Positions 26,101-39,100 of a stretch of DNA of 64,000 bases are shown here, piece after piece; the first letter of the stretch is position 1; the number at the start of each line of letters is the position of its first letter. The DNA comes from Hydractinia symbiolongicarpus (lineage: Eukaryota; Cnidaria; Hydrozoa; Anthoathecata; Hydractiniidae). The position numbers were made by a program, and so were the translations under genes. The stretch covers positions 33,321,851 through 33,385,850 of the forward strand of contig NC_079877.1 in NCBI RefSeq assembly GCF_029227915.1, in the 5' to 3' direction. The notes under the pieces are model-generated. The model saw nothing but the letters and a program-made list of their open reading frames with translations, made no database searches and had not been told where the DNA came from.

Positions 26101-29100
26101 GAGCTCGGCCCGTATAGTCAAAAGTATAAAAAGAAAGTACCCAGGGAGTAAACTGATTTCGCAAACGATTTTTTATATTATTTTTTCACCACTAAAACGC
26201 ATGAGACTTGTAGTTTTCAAAAATGTTTTCATTTTTGATGAGACGCTTAATGAAAGTGGTTTAATCGCCGGCAAACGAAAACCCGTGATTTCCCGTAAAT
26301 CCCGGGTTTGGCCCGTATAGTCGAATGTATACAAAGAAAGGACCCTGTGAGTAAACTCATTTCCAAAACAATTTTTTAAAGGATCTTTTCACCACTAAAA
26401 CGCATGAGACTTGTAGTTTTCAAAAATGTTTTCATTTTTGATGGGACGCTGAATAAAAGAAGTTTAATCGCCGGCATACGAAAACCCGCGATTTCCCGTA
26501 AATCCCGGACTGGGCCCGCATAGTCAAAAGTAGACAAATGAAGTACCCAGGGAGTAAACTCATTTCCTGAACGATTTTTTAAATTATTTTTTCACCACTA
26601 AAATGCATGAGACTTGTAGTTTCCAAAAATGTTTTCATTTTTGATGAGACGCTTAATGAAAGAGGTTTAACCGCCGGCAAAGGAAAACCCGCGATTTCCT
26701 GTACATCCCCGGCTTGGCCCGTATTATCAAAAGTATACAAAGAAATTACCCTGTGAGTAAACTCATTTCCAGAACGATTTTTTAAATTATTTTTTCACCA
26801 CTAAAACGCATAAGACTTGTAGTTTTCAGAAATGTTTTTATTTTTGATGAGACGCTTAATGAAAGTGGTTTAATCGCCGGCAAACGAAAACCTGCGATTT
26901 CCCGTAAACCCCGAACTCGGCCCGTATAGTCAAAAGTATACAAAGAAAGTACCCAGGGAGTAAACTGATTTCCGAAACGGTTTTTTATATTATTTTTTCA
27001 CCACTAAAACGCATGAGACTTGTAGTTTTCAAAAATGTTTTCATTTTTGATGAGACGCTTATTGAAAGAGGTTTAATCGCCGGCAAACGAAAACCCGCGA
27101 TTTCCCGTAAATCCCGGGCTTGGCCCGTATAGTCAAAAGTATACAAAGAAAGTACCCTGTAAGTAAACTCATTTCCAGAACGATTTTTTAAATTATTTTT
27201 TCACCACTAAAACGCATAAGACTTGTAGTTTTCAGAAATGTTTTTATTTTTGATGAGACGCTTAATGAAAGTGGTTTGATCGCCGGCAAACGAAAACCTG
27301 CGATTTCCCGTAAATCCCGGGTTTGGCCCGTATAGTCGAATGTATACAAAGAAAGCACCCTGTGAGTAAACTCATTTCCAAAACAATTTTTTAAAGTATC
27401 TTTTCACCACTAAAACGCATGAGACTTGTAGTTTTCAAAAATGTTTTCATTTTTGATGAGACGCTGATTAGAAGAAGTTTAATCGCCGGCAAACGAAAAC
27501 CCGCCATTTCCCGTAAACCCCGAACTCGGCCCGTATAGTCAAAAGTATACAAAGAAAGTACCCAGGGAGTAAACTAATTTCCCAAACGATTTTTTATATT
27601 ATTTTTTCACCACTAAAACGCATGAGACTTGTAGTTTTCAAAAATGTTTTCATTTTTGATGAGACGCTGATTAAAAGAAGTTTAATCGCCGGCAAACGAA
27701 AACCCGCCATTTCCCGTAAACCCCGAACTCGCCCGTATAGTCAAAAGTATACAAAGAAAGTACCCATTGAGTAAACTGATTTCCCAAACGATTTTTTATA
27801 TTATTTTTTCACCACTAAAACGCATGAGACTTGTAGTTTTCAAAAATGTTTTTATTTTTGATGAGACGCTTATTGAAAGAGGTTTAATCGCCGGCAAACA
27901 AAAACCCGCGATTTCCCGTAAATCCTGGGCTTGGCCCGTATAGTCAAAAGTATACAAAGAAAGTACCCTGTGAGTAAACTCATTTCCAGAACGATTTTTT
28001 AAATTATTTTTTCACCACTAAAACGCATAAGACTTGTAGTTTTCAGAAATGTTTTTATTTTTGATGAGACGCTTAATGAAAGTGGTTTAATCGCCGGCAA
28101 ACGAAAACCTGCGATTTCCCGTAAATCCCGGGTTTGGCCCGTATAGTCGAATGTATACAAAGAAAGTACCCTGTGAGTAAACTCATTTCCAAAACGAGTT
28201 TTTAAAGTATCTTTTCACCACTAAAACGCATAAGACTTGTAGTTTTCAAAAATGTTTTCATTTTTGATGAGACGCTGATTAAAAGAAGTTTAATCGCCGG
28301 CAAACGAAAACCCGCCATTTCCCGTAAACCCCGAACTCGGCCCGTATAGTCAAAAGTATAAAAAGAAAGTACCCAGGGAGTAAACTGATTTCGCAAACGA
28401 TTTTTTATATTATTTTTTCACCACTAAAACGCATGAGACTTGTAGTTTTCAAAAATGTTTTCATTTTTGATGAGACGCTTAATGAAAGTGGTTTAATCGC
28501 CGGCAAACGAAAACCCGCGATTTCCCGTAAATCCCGGGTTTGGCCCGTATAGTCGAATGTATACAAAGAAAGGACCCTGTGAGTAAACTCATTTCCAAAA
28601 CAATTTTTTAAAGGATCTTTTCACCACTAAAACGCATGAGACTTGTAGTTTTCAAAAATGTTTTCATTTTTGATGGGACGCTGAATAAAAGAAGTTTAAT
28701 CGCCGGCATACGAAAACCCGCGATTTCCCGTAAATCCCGCACTGGGCCCGCATAGTCAAAAGTAGACAAATGAAGTACCCAGGGAGTAAACTCATTTCCT
28801 GAACGATTTTTTAAATTATTTTTTCACCACTAAAATGCATGAGACTTGTAGTTTTCAAAAATGTTTTCATTTTTGATGAGACGCTTAATGAAAGAGGTTT
28901 AATCGCCGGCAAACGAAAACCCGCGATTTCCTGTACATCCCGGGCTTGGCCCGTATTATCAAAAGTATACAAAAAAAGTACCCTGTGAGTAAATTCGTTT
29001 CCAGAACGATTTTTTAAATTATTTTTTCACCACTAAAACGCATAAGACTTGTAATTTTCAGAAATGTTTTTATTTTTGATGAGACGCTTGATGAAAGTGG

Positions 29101-31246
29101 TTTAATCGCCGGCAAACGAAAACCTGCGATTTCCCGTAAACCCCGAACTCGGCCCGTATAGTCAAAAGTATACAAAGAAAGTACCCAGGGAGTAAACTGA
29201 TTTCCCAAACGATTTTTTATATTATTTTTTCACCACTAAAACGCATGAGACTTGTAGTTTTCAAAAATGTTTTCATTTTTAATGAGACGCTTATTGAAAG
29301 AGGTTTAATCGCCGGCAAACGAAAACCCGCGATTTCCCGTAAATCCCGGGCTTGGCCCGTATAGTCAAAAGTATGCAAAGAAAGTACCCTGTGAGTAAAC
29401 TCATTTCCAGAACGATTTTTTAAATTATTTTTTCACCACTAAAACGCATAAGACTTGTAGTTTTCAGAAATGTTTTTATTTTTGATGAGACGCTTAATGA
29501 AAGTGGTTTAATCGCCGGCATACGAAAACCTGCGATTTCCCGTAAATCCCGGGTTTGGCCCGTATAGTCGAATGTATACAAAGAAAGTACCCTGTGAGTA
29601 AACTCATTTCCAAAACGATTTTTTAAAGTATCTTTTCACCACTAAAACGCATGAGACTTGTAGTTTTCAAAAATGTTTTCATTTTTGATGAGACGCTGAT
29701 TAGAAGAAGTTTAATCGCCGGCAAACGAAAACCCGCCATTTCCCGTAAACCCCGAACTCGGCCCGTATAGTCAAAAGTATACAAAGAAAGTACCCAGGGA
29801 GTAAACTGATTTCCCAAACGATTTTTTATATTATTTTTTCACCACTAAAACGCATGAGACTTGTAGTTTTCAAAAATGTTTTCATTTTTGATGAGACGCT
29901 TATTGAAAGAGGTTTAATCGCCGGCAAACGAAAACCCGCGATTTCCCGTAAATCCCGGGCTTGGCCCGCAGAGTCAAAAGTATACAAAGAAAGTACCCGG
30001 TGAGTAAACTCATTTCCAGAACGATTTTTTAATATATTTTTTCACCACTAAAACGCATAAGACTTGTAGTTTTCAGAAATGTTTTTATTTTTTATGAGAC
30101 GCTTAATGAAAGTGGTTTAATCGCCGGCAAACGAAAACCCGCGATTTCCCGTAAATCCCGGGTTTGGCCCGTATAGTCGAATGTATACAAAGAAAGTACC
30201 CTGTGAGTAAACTCATTTCCAAAACGATTTCTTAAAGTATATTTTCGCCACTAAAACGCATGAGACTTGTAGTTTTCAAAAATGTTTTCATTATTGATGA
30301 GACGCTGATTAAAAGAAGTTTAATCGCCGGCAAACAAAAACCCGCCATTTCCCGTAAACCCCGAACTCGGCCCGTATAGTCAAAAGTATACAAAGAAAGT
30401 ACCCAGGGAGTAAACTGATTTCCCAAACGATTTTTTATATTATTTTTTCACCACTAAAACGCATGAGACTTGTAGTTTTCAAAAATGATTTCATTTTTGA
30501 TGAGACGCTTATTGAAAGAGGTTTAATCGCCGGCAAACGAAAACCCGCGATTTCCCGTAAATCCCGGGCTTGGCCCGTATAGTCAAAAGTATACAAAGAA
30601 AGTACCCTGTGAGTAAACTCATTTCCAGAACGATTTTTTAAATTATTTTTTCACCACTAAAACGCATGAGACTTGTAGTTTTCAAAAATGTTTTCATTTT
30701 TGATGAGACGCTGATTAAAAGAAGTTTAATCGCCGGCAAACGAAAACCCGCCATTTCCTGTAAACCCCGAACTCGGCCCGTATAGTCAAAAGTATACAAA
30801 GAAAGTACCCATGGAGTAAACTGATTTCCCAAACGATTTTTTATATTATTTTTTCACCACTAAAACGCATGAGACTTGTAGTTTTCAAAAATGTTTTCAT
30901 TTTTGATGAGACGCTTAATGAAAGAGGTTTAATCGCCGGCAAACGAAAACCCGCGATTTCCCGTAAATCCCGGGCTTGGCCCGTATAGTCAAAAGTATAC
31001 AAAGAAAGTACCCTGTGAGTAAACTCATTTCCAGAACGATTTTTTAATATATTTTTTCACCACTAAAACGCATAAGACTTGCAGTTTTCAGAAATGTTTT
31101 TATTTTTGAGGAGACGCTTAATGAAAGTGGTTTAATCGCCGGCAAACGAAAACCTGCGATTTCCCGTAAATCCCGGGTTTGGCCCGTATAGTCGAATGTA
31201 TACAAAGAAAGTACCCTGTGAGTAAACTCATTTCCAAAACGATTTT

Positions 31247-31449
31247 TTAAAGTATCTTTTCACCACTAAAACGCATGAGACTTGTAGTTTTCAAAAATGT
31301 TTTCATTTTTGATGAGACGCTGATTAAAAGAAGTTTAATCGCCGGCAAACGAAAACCCGCCATTTCCCGTAAACCCCGAACTCGGCCCGTATAGTCAAAA
31401 GTATACAAAGAAAGTACCCAGGGAGTAAACTGATTTCCCAAACGATTTT
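31247..31449 (+). repeat. Representative class S1 monomer
   Basis: S1 is the commonest class. Diagnostic positions are the linker AAAGTATCTTTTC (or AAAGTATATTTTC), GCATGAG, an intact hairpin, GCTGATTAAAAGAAG, CCGCCATTTCCC, CCCCGAACTCGG, GTCAAAAG, CCAGGGAGTAAACTGATTTCCCAAACG. Its reverse strand carries a 64-codon stop-free frame that opens with TTG, a by-product of the repeat. Sub-variants mark particular HORs: GATTAGAAG with AATCACCGG at 15-23 kb, TATAAAAAG with GATTTCGC at 13.8-28.4 kb, and CAGGAAG at 36.5-48.7 kb. Confidence 0.93.
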
Positions 31450-31652
31450 TTATATTATTTTTTCACCACTAAAACGCATGAGACTTGTAGTTTTCAAAAA
31501 TGTTTTCATTTTTGATGAGACGCTTAATGAAAGTGGTTTAATCGCCGGCAAACGAAAACCCGCGATTTCCCGTAAATCCCGGGTTTGGCCCGTATAGTCG
31601 AATGTATACAAAGAAAGTACCCTGTGAGTAAACTCATTTCCAAAACGATTTT
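31450..31652 (+). repeat. Representative class S4 (S2/S3 chimeric) monomer
   Basis: The first half looks like S2: linker TATATTATTTTTTC, GCATGAG and an intact hairpin. The second half looks like S3: GCTTAATGAAAGTGG, GGGTTTGG, GTCGAATG, CCAAAACG. The switch lies between idx 58 and 77, next to the inverted repeat. S4 sits between two S1 monomers, turning the S1-S2-S3 trimer into the S1-S4-S1-S2-S3 pentamer (1015 bp) that dominates much of the array after 9.7 kb. Confidence 0.88.
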
Positions 31653-31855
31653 TTAAAGTATATTTTCACCACTAAAACGCATGAGACTTGTAGTTTTCAA
31701 AAATGTTTTCATTTTTGATGAGACGCTGATTAAAAGAAGTTTAATCGCCGGCAAACGAAAACCCGCCATTTCCCGTAAACCCCGAACTCGGCCCGTATAG
31801 TCAAAAGTATACAAAGAAAGTACCCAGGGAGTAAACTGATTTCCCAAACGATTTT

Positions 31856-32465
31856 TTATATTATTTTTTCACCACTAAAACGCATGAGACTTGTAGTTTT
31901 CAAAAATGTTTTCATTTTTGATGAGACGCTTATTGAAAGAAGTTTAATCGCCGGCAAACGAAAAACCCGCCATTTCCCGTAAACCCCGAACTCGGCCCGT
32001 ATAGTCAAAAGTATACAAAGAAAGTACCCAGGGAGTAAACTGATTTCCCAAACGATTTTTTATATTATTTTTTCACCACTAAAACGCATGAGACTTGTAG
32101 TTTTTAAAAATGTTTTCATTTTTGATGAGACACTTATTGAAAGAGGTTTAATCGCCGGCAAACGAAAACCCGCGATTTCCCGTAAATCCCGGGCCTGGCC
32201 CGTATAGTCAAAAGTATACAAAGAAAGTACCCTGTGAGTAAACTCATTTCCAGAACGATTTTTTAATATATTTTTTCACCACTAAAACGCATAAGACTTG
32301 TAGTTTTTAGAAATGTTTTTATTTTTTATGAGACGCTTAATGAAAGTGGTTTAATCGCCGGCAAACGAAAACCCGCGATTTCCCGTAAATCCCGGGTTTG
32401 GCCCGTATAGTCGAATGTATACAAAGAAAGTACCCTGTGAGTAAACTCATTTCCAAAACGATTTT
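31856..32465 (+). repeat. Spacer trimer with the only 204-bp monomer
   Basis: Three monomers: an S2/S1 hybrid (31856, CTTATTGAAAGAAG then an S1 back), an S2 (32060, with TTTAAAAATG, GACACTT and GGGCCTGG) and an S3 (32263). The first is 204 bp because of an extra A in CGAAAAACCC, the only monomer I count as longer than 203 bp. A close relative without the insertion lies at 35102-35710. Confidence 0.8.
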
Positions 32466-34898
32466 TTAAAGTATCTTTTCACCACTAAAACGCATGAGAC
32501 TTGTAGTTTTCAAAAATGTTTTCATTTTTGATGAGACGCTGATTAAAAGAAGTTTAATCGCCGGCAAACGAAAACCCGCCATTTCCCGTAAACCCGAACT
32601 CGGCCCGTATTGTCAAAAGTATACAAAGAAAGTACCCAGGGAGTAAACTGATTTCCCAAACGATTTTTTATATTATTTTTTCACCACTAAAACGCATGAG
32701 ACTTGTAGTTTTCAAAAATGTTTTCATTTTTGATGAGACGCTTAATGAAAGTGGTTTAATCGCCGGCAAACGAAAACCCGCGATTTCCCGTAAATCCCGG
32801 GTTTGGCCCGTATAGTCGAATGTATACAAAGAAAGTACCCTGTGAGTAAACTCATTTCCAAAACGATTTTTTAAAGTATATTTTCACCACTAAAACGCAT
32901 GAGACTTGTAGTTTTCAAAAATGTTTACATTTTTGATGAGACGCTGATTAAAAGAAGTTTAATCGCCGGCAAACGAAAACCCGCCATTTCCTGTAAACCC
33001 CGAACTCGGCCCGTATAGTCAAAAGTATACAAAGAAAGTACCCAGGGAGTAAACTGATTTCCAAAACGATTTTTTATATTATTTTTTCACCACTAAAACG
33101 CATGAGACTTGTAGTTTTTAAAAATGTTTTCATTTTTGATGAGACGCTTATTGAAAGAGGTTTAATCGCCGGCAAACGAAAACCCGCGATTTCCCGTAAA
33201 TCCCGGGTTTGGCCCGTATAGTCGAATGTATACAAAGAAAGTACCCTGTGAGTAAACTCATTTCCAAAACGATTTTTTAAAGTATCTTTTCACCACTAAA
33301 ACGCATGAGACTTGTAGTTTTCAAAAATGTTTTCATTTTTGATGAGACGCTGATTAAAAGAAGTTTAATCGCCGGCAAACGAAAACCCGCCATTTCCCGT
33401 AAATCCGAACTCGGCCCGTATTGTCAAAAGTATACAAAGAAAGTACCCAGGGAGTAAACTGATTTCCCAAACGATTTTTTATATTATTTTTTCACCACTA
33501 AAACGCATGAGACTTGTAGTTTTCAAAAATGTTTTCATTTTTGATGAGACGCTTAATGAAAGTGGTTTAATCGCCGGCAAACGAAAACCCGCGATTTCCC
33601 GTAAATCCCGGGTTTGGCCCGTATAGTCGAATGTATACAAAGAAAGTACCCTGTGAGTAAACTCATTTCCAAAACGATTTTTTAAAGTATATTTTCACCA
33701 CTAAAACCCATGAGACTTGTAGTTTTCAAAAATGTTTTCATTTTTGATGAGACGCTGATTAAAAGAAGTTTAATCGCCGGCAAACGAAAACCCGCCATTT
33801 CCTGTAAACCCCGAACTCGGCCCGTATAGTCAAAAGTATACAAAGAAAGTACCCAGGGAGTAAACTGATTTCCAAAACGATTTTTTATATTATTTTTTCA
33901 CCACTAAAACGCATGAGACTTGTAGTTTTTAAAAATGTTTTCATTTTTGATGAGACGCTTATTGAAAGAGGTTTAATCGCCGGCAAACGAAAACCCGCGA
34001 TTTCCCGTAAATCCCGGGTTTGGCCCGTATAGTCGAATGTATACAAAGAAAGTACCCTGTGAGTAAACTCATTTCCAAAACGATTTTTTAAAGTATCTTT
34101 TCACCACTAAAACGCATGAGACTTGTAGTTTTCAAAAATGTTTTCATTTTTGATGAGACGCTGATTAAAAGAAGTTTAATCGCCGGCAAACGAAAACCCG
34201 CCATTTCCCGTAAATCCGAACTCGGCCCGTATTGTCAAAAGTATACAAAGAAAGTACCCAGGGAGTAAACTGATTTCCCAAACGATTTTTTATATTATTT
34301 TTTCACCACTAAAACGCATGAGACTTGTAGTTTTCAAAAATGTTTTCATTTTTGATGAGACGCTTAATGAAAGTGGTTTAATCGCCGGCAAACGAAAACC
34401 CGCGATTTCCCGTAAATCCCGGGTTTGGCCCGTATAGTCGAATGTATACAAAGAAAGTACCCTGTGAGTAAACTCATTTCCAAAACGATTTTTTAAAGTA
34501 TATTTTCACCACTAAAACGCATGAGACTTGTAGTTTTCAAAAATGTTTTCATTTTTGATGAGACGCTGATTAAAAGAAGTTTAATCGCCGGCAAACGAAA
34601 ACCCGCCATTTCCCGTAAACCCCGAACTCGGCCCGTATAGTCAAAAGTATACAAAGAAAGTACCCAGGGAGTAAACTGATTTCCCAAACGATTTTTTATA
34701 TTATTTTTTCACCACTAAAACGCATGAGACTTGTAGTTTTCAAAAATGTTTTCATTTTTGATGAGACGCTTATTGAAAGAGGTTTAATCGCCGGCAAACG
34801 AAAACCCGCGATTTCCCGTAAATCCCGGGTTTGGCCCGTATAGTCGAATGTATACAAAGAAAGTACCCTGTGAGTAAACTCATTTCCAAAACGATTTT
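32466..34898 (+). repeat. 811-bp (4-mer) HOR, three copies
   Basis: Units at 32466, 33277 and 34088 each hold S1 (202 bp, with CCCGTATTGTC), S4, S1 (AGTATATTTTC) and an S2/S3 hybrid with GCTTATTGAAAGAGG followed by GGGTTTGG. Units 2 and 3 share AAATCCGAACTC, whereas unit 1 reads AAACCCGAACTC. The third S1 in the last unit lacks CCTGTAAAC, which units 1 and 2 share. The one-base loss makes the unit 811 rather than 812 bp. Confidence 0.87.
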
Positions 34899-36116
34899 TT
34901 AAAGTATATTTTCACCACTAAAACGCATGAGACTTGTAGTTTTCAAAAATGTTTTCATTTTTGATGAGACGCTGATTAAAAGAAGTTTAATCGCCGGCAA
35001 ACGAAAACCCGCCATTTCCCGTAAACACCGAACTCGGCCCGTATAGTCAAAAGTATACAAAGAAAGTACCCAGGGAGTAAACTGATTTCCCAAACGATTT
35101 TTTATATTATTTTTTCACCACTAAAACGCATGAGACTTGTAGTTTTCAAAAATGTTTTCATTTTTGATGAGACGCTTATTGAAAGAAGTTTAATCGCCGG
35201 CAAACGAAAACCCGCCATTTCCCGTAAACCCCGAACTCGGCCCGTATAGTCAAAAGTATACAAAGAAAGTACCCAGGGAGTAAACTGATTTCCCAAACGA
35301 TTTTTTATATTATTTTTTCACCACTAAAACGCATGAGACTTGTAGTTTTTAAAAATGTTTTCATTTTTGATGAGACGCTTATTGAAAGAGGTTTAATCGC
35401 CGGCAAACGAAAACCCGCGATTTCCCGTAAATCCCAGGCCTGGCCCGTATAGTCAAAAGTATACAAAGAAAGTACCCTGTGAGTAAACTCATTTCCAGAA
35501 CGATTTTTTAATATATTTTTTCACCACTAAAACGCATAAGACTTGTAGTTTTTAGAAATGTTTTTATTTTTTATGAGACGCTTAATGAAAGTGGTTTAAT
35601 CGCCGGCAAACGAAAACCCGCGATTTCCCGTAAATCCCGGGTTTGGCCCGTATAGTCGAATGTATACAAAGAAAGTACCCTGTGAGTAAACTCATTTCCA
35701 GAACGATTTTTTAATATATTTTTTCACCACTAAAACGCATAAGACTTGTAGTTTTTAGAAATGTTTTTATTTTTTATGAGACGCTTAATGAAAGTGGTTT
35801 AATCGCCAACAAACGAAAACACGCGATTTCCCGTAAATCCCGGGTTTGGCCCGTATAGTCGAATGTATACAAAGAAAGTACCCTGTGAGTAAACTCATTT
35901 CCAAAACGATTTTTTAAAGTATCTTTTCACCACTAAAACGCATGAGACCTGTAGTTTTTAGAAATGTTTTTATTTTTTATGAGACGCTTAATGAAAGTGG
36001 TTTAATCGCCGGCGAACGAAAACCCGCGATTTCCCATAAATCCCGGGTTTGGCCCGTATAGTCGAATGTATACAAAGAAAGTACCCTGTGAGTAAACTCA
36101 TTTCCAAAACGATTTT
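34899..36116 (+). repeat. Mosaic zone with consecutive S3 monomers
   Basis: Six monomers: S1, S2/S1 hybrid, S2 (CCCAGGCCTGG), S3, S3 and a further S3 with an S1 front (35914, AGTATCTTTTC and GAGACCTG, then TTTAGAAATG). Three S3-type monomers in a row are unusual. The S3 at 35711 has CGCCAACAAACG, which destroys the GCCGGC palindrome. Confidence 0.8.
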
Positions 36117-39100
36117 TTAAAGTATCTTTTCACCACTAAAACGCATGAGACTTGTAGTTTTCAAAAATGTTTTCATTTTTGATGAGACGCTGATTAAAAG
36201 AAGTTTAATCGCCGGCAAACGAAAACCCGCCATTTCCCGTAAACCCCGAACTCGGCCCGTATAGTCAAAAGTATACAAAGAAAGTACCCAGGGAGTAAAC
36301 TGATTTCCCAAACGATTTTTTATATTATTTTTTCACCACTAAAACGCATGAGACTTGTAGTTTTCAAAAATGTTTTCATTTTTGATGAGACGCTTATTGA
36401 AAGAGGTTTAATCGCCGGCAAACGAAAACCCGCGATTTCCCGTAAATCCCGGGTTTGGCCCGTATAGTCGAATGTATACAAAGAAAGTACCCTGTGAGTA
36501 AACTCATTTCCAAAACGATTTTTTAAAGTATCTTTTCACCACTAAAACGCATGAGACTTGTAGTTTTCAAAAATGTTTTCATTTTTGATGAGACGCTGAT
36601 TAAAAGAAGTTTAATCGCCGGCAAACGAAAACCCGCCATTTCCCGTAAACCCCGAACTCGGCCCGTATAGTCAAAAGTATACAAAGAAAGTACCCAGGAA
36701 GTAAACTGATTTCCCAAACGATATTTTATATTATTTTTTCACCACTAAAACGCATGAGACTTGTAGTCTTTAAAAATGTTTTCATTTTTGATGAGACGCT
36801 TAATGAAAGTGGTTTAATCGCCGGCAAACGAAAACCCGCGATTTCCCGTAAATCCCGGGTTTGGCCCGTATAGTCGAATGTATACAAAGAAAGTACCCTG
36901 TGAGTAAACTCATTTCCAAAACGATTTTTTAAAGTATATTTTCACCACTAAAACGCATGAGACTTGTAGTTTTCAAAAATGTTTTCATTTTTGATGAGAC
37001 GCTGATTAAAAGAAGTTTAATAACCGGCAAACGAAAACCCGCCATTTCCTGTAAACCCCGAACTCGGCCCGTATAGTCAAAAGTATACAAAGAAAGTACC
37101 CAGGGAGTAAACTGATTTCCTAAACGATTTTTTATATTATTTTTTCACCACTAAAACGCATGAGACTTGTAGTTTTCAAAAATGTTTTCATTTTTGATGA
37201 GACGCTTATTGAAAGAGGTTTAATCGCCGGCAAACGAAAACCCGCGATTTCCCGTAAATCCCGGGCTTGGCCCGTATAGTCAAAAGTATACAAAGAAAGT
37301 ACCCTGTGAGTAAACTCATTTCCAGAACGTTTTTTTAAATTATTTTTTCACCACTGTAACGCATAAGACTTGTAGTTTTCAGAAATGTTTTTATTTTTTA
37401 TGAGACGCTTAGAGAAAGTGGTTTAATCGCCGGCAAACGAAAACCCGCGATTTCCCGTAAATCCCGGGTTTGGCCCGTATAGTCGAATGTATACAAAGAA
37501 AGTACCCTGTGAGTAAACTCATTTCCAAAACGATTTTGTAAAGTATATTTTCACCACTAAAACGCATGAGACTTGTAGTTTTCAAAAATGTTTTCATTTT
37601 TGATGAGACGCTGATTAAAAGAAGTTTAATCGCCGGCAAACGAAAACCCGCCATTTCCCGTAAACCCGAACTCGGCCCGTATTGTCAAAAGTATACAAAG
37701 AAAGTACCCAGGGAGTAAACTGATTTCCCAAACGATTTTTTATATTATTTTTTCACCACTAAAACGCATGAGACTTGTAGTATTCAAAAATGTTTTCATT
37801 TTTGATGAGACGCTTAATGAAAGTGGTTTAATCGCCGGCAAACGAAAACCCGCGATTTCCTGTAAATCCCGGGTTTGGCCCGTATAGTCGAATGTATACA
37901 AAGAAAGTACCCTGTGAGTAAACTCATTTCCAAAACGATTTTTTAAAGTATATTTTCACCACTAAAACGCACGAGACTTGTAGTATTCAAAAATTTTTTC
38001 ATTTTTGATGAGACGCTGATTAAAAGAAGTTTAATCGCCGGCAAACGAAAACCCGCCATTTCCTGTAAACCCCGAACTCGGCCCGTATAGTCTAAAGTAT
38101 ACAAAGAAAGTACCCAGGGAGTAAACTGATTTCCAAAACGATTTTTTATATTATTTTTTCACCACTAAAACACATGAGACTTGTAGTTTTCAAAAATGTT
38201 TTCATTTTTGATGAGACGCTTATTGAAAGAAGTTTAATCGCCGCAAACGAAAACCCGCCATTTCCCGTAAACCCCGAACTCGGCCCGTATAGTCAAAAGT
38301 ATACAAAGAAAGTACCCAGGGAGTAAACTGATTTCCCAAACGATTTTTTATATTAATTTTTCACCACTAAAACGCATGAGACTTGTAGTTTTTAAAAATG
38401 TTTTCATTTTTGATGAGACGCTTATTGAAAGAGGTTTAATCGCCGGCAAACGAAAACCCGCGATTTCCCGTAAATCCCGGGCTTGGCCCGTATAGTCAAA
38501 AGTATACAAAGAAAGTACCCTGTGAGTAAACTCATTTCCAAAACGATTTTTTAAAGTATCTTTTCACCACTAAAACGCATGAGACTTGTAGTTTTCAAAA
38601 ATGTTTTCATTTTTGATGAGACGCTGATTAAAAGAAGTTTAATCGCCGGCAAACGAAAACCCGCCATTTCCCGTAAACCCCGAACTCGGCCCGTATAGTC
38701 AAAAGTATACAAAGAAAGTACCCAGGGAGTAAACTGATTTCCCAAACGATTTTTTATATTATTTTTTCACCACTAAAACGCATGAGACTTGTAGTTTTCA
38801 AAAATGTTTTCATTTTTGATGAGACGCTTATTGAAAGAGGTTTAATCGCCGGCAAACGAAAACCCGCGATTTCCCGTAAATCCCGGGTTTGGCCCGTATA
38901 GTCGAATGTATACAAAGAAAGTACCCTGTGAGTAAACTCATTTCCAAAACGATTTTTTAAAGTATCTTTTCACCACTAAAACGCATGAGACTTGTAGTTT
39001 TCAAAAATGTTTTCATTTTTGATGAGACGCTGATTAAAAGAAGTTTAATCGCCGGCAAACGAAAACCCGCCATTTCCCGTAAACCCCGAACTCGGCCCGT

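Larger units (their letters stand above)
14200..29825 (+). repeat. S5-anchored HOR of variable unit length
   Basis: Each unit begins with S5 then S6 and ends with S1 (TATAAAAAG, GATTTCGC) then S4. Units start at 14200, 16839, 19883, 22521, 24549, 26376 and 28608, giving lengths of 2639, 3044, 2638, 2028, 1827 and 2232 bp, which are 13, 15, 13, 10, 9 and 11 monomers. The core order is S5, S6, S7, S2, S3, S1 (GATTAGAAG), S1, S2, S3, S1, S4, with internal gains or losses of two to four monomers. The last unit (from 28608) breaks off after S1 at 29623. The 11-mer form has the same number of monomers as the HOR at 1-4.2 kb but a different composition. Confidence 0.88.
29826..31855 (+). repeat. Long-range copy of the 9332-11767 block
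   Basis: The order S2, S3, S1, S2, S1, S2-like, S3, S1, S4, S1 reproduces 9332-11767 with one internal S4-S1 pair (406 bp) missing. Rare shared marks tie them together: the linker TTCTTAAAGTATATTTTCGCC split over 9735 and 30230, CAAACAAAAACCC in the next S1, CCCGGTGAG in the preceding S2, and an S1 with an AAATTATTTTTTC linker at 10144 and 30638. The block therefore flanks the S5-anchored domain on both sides. Confidence 0.8.
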
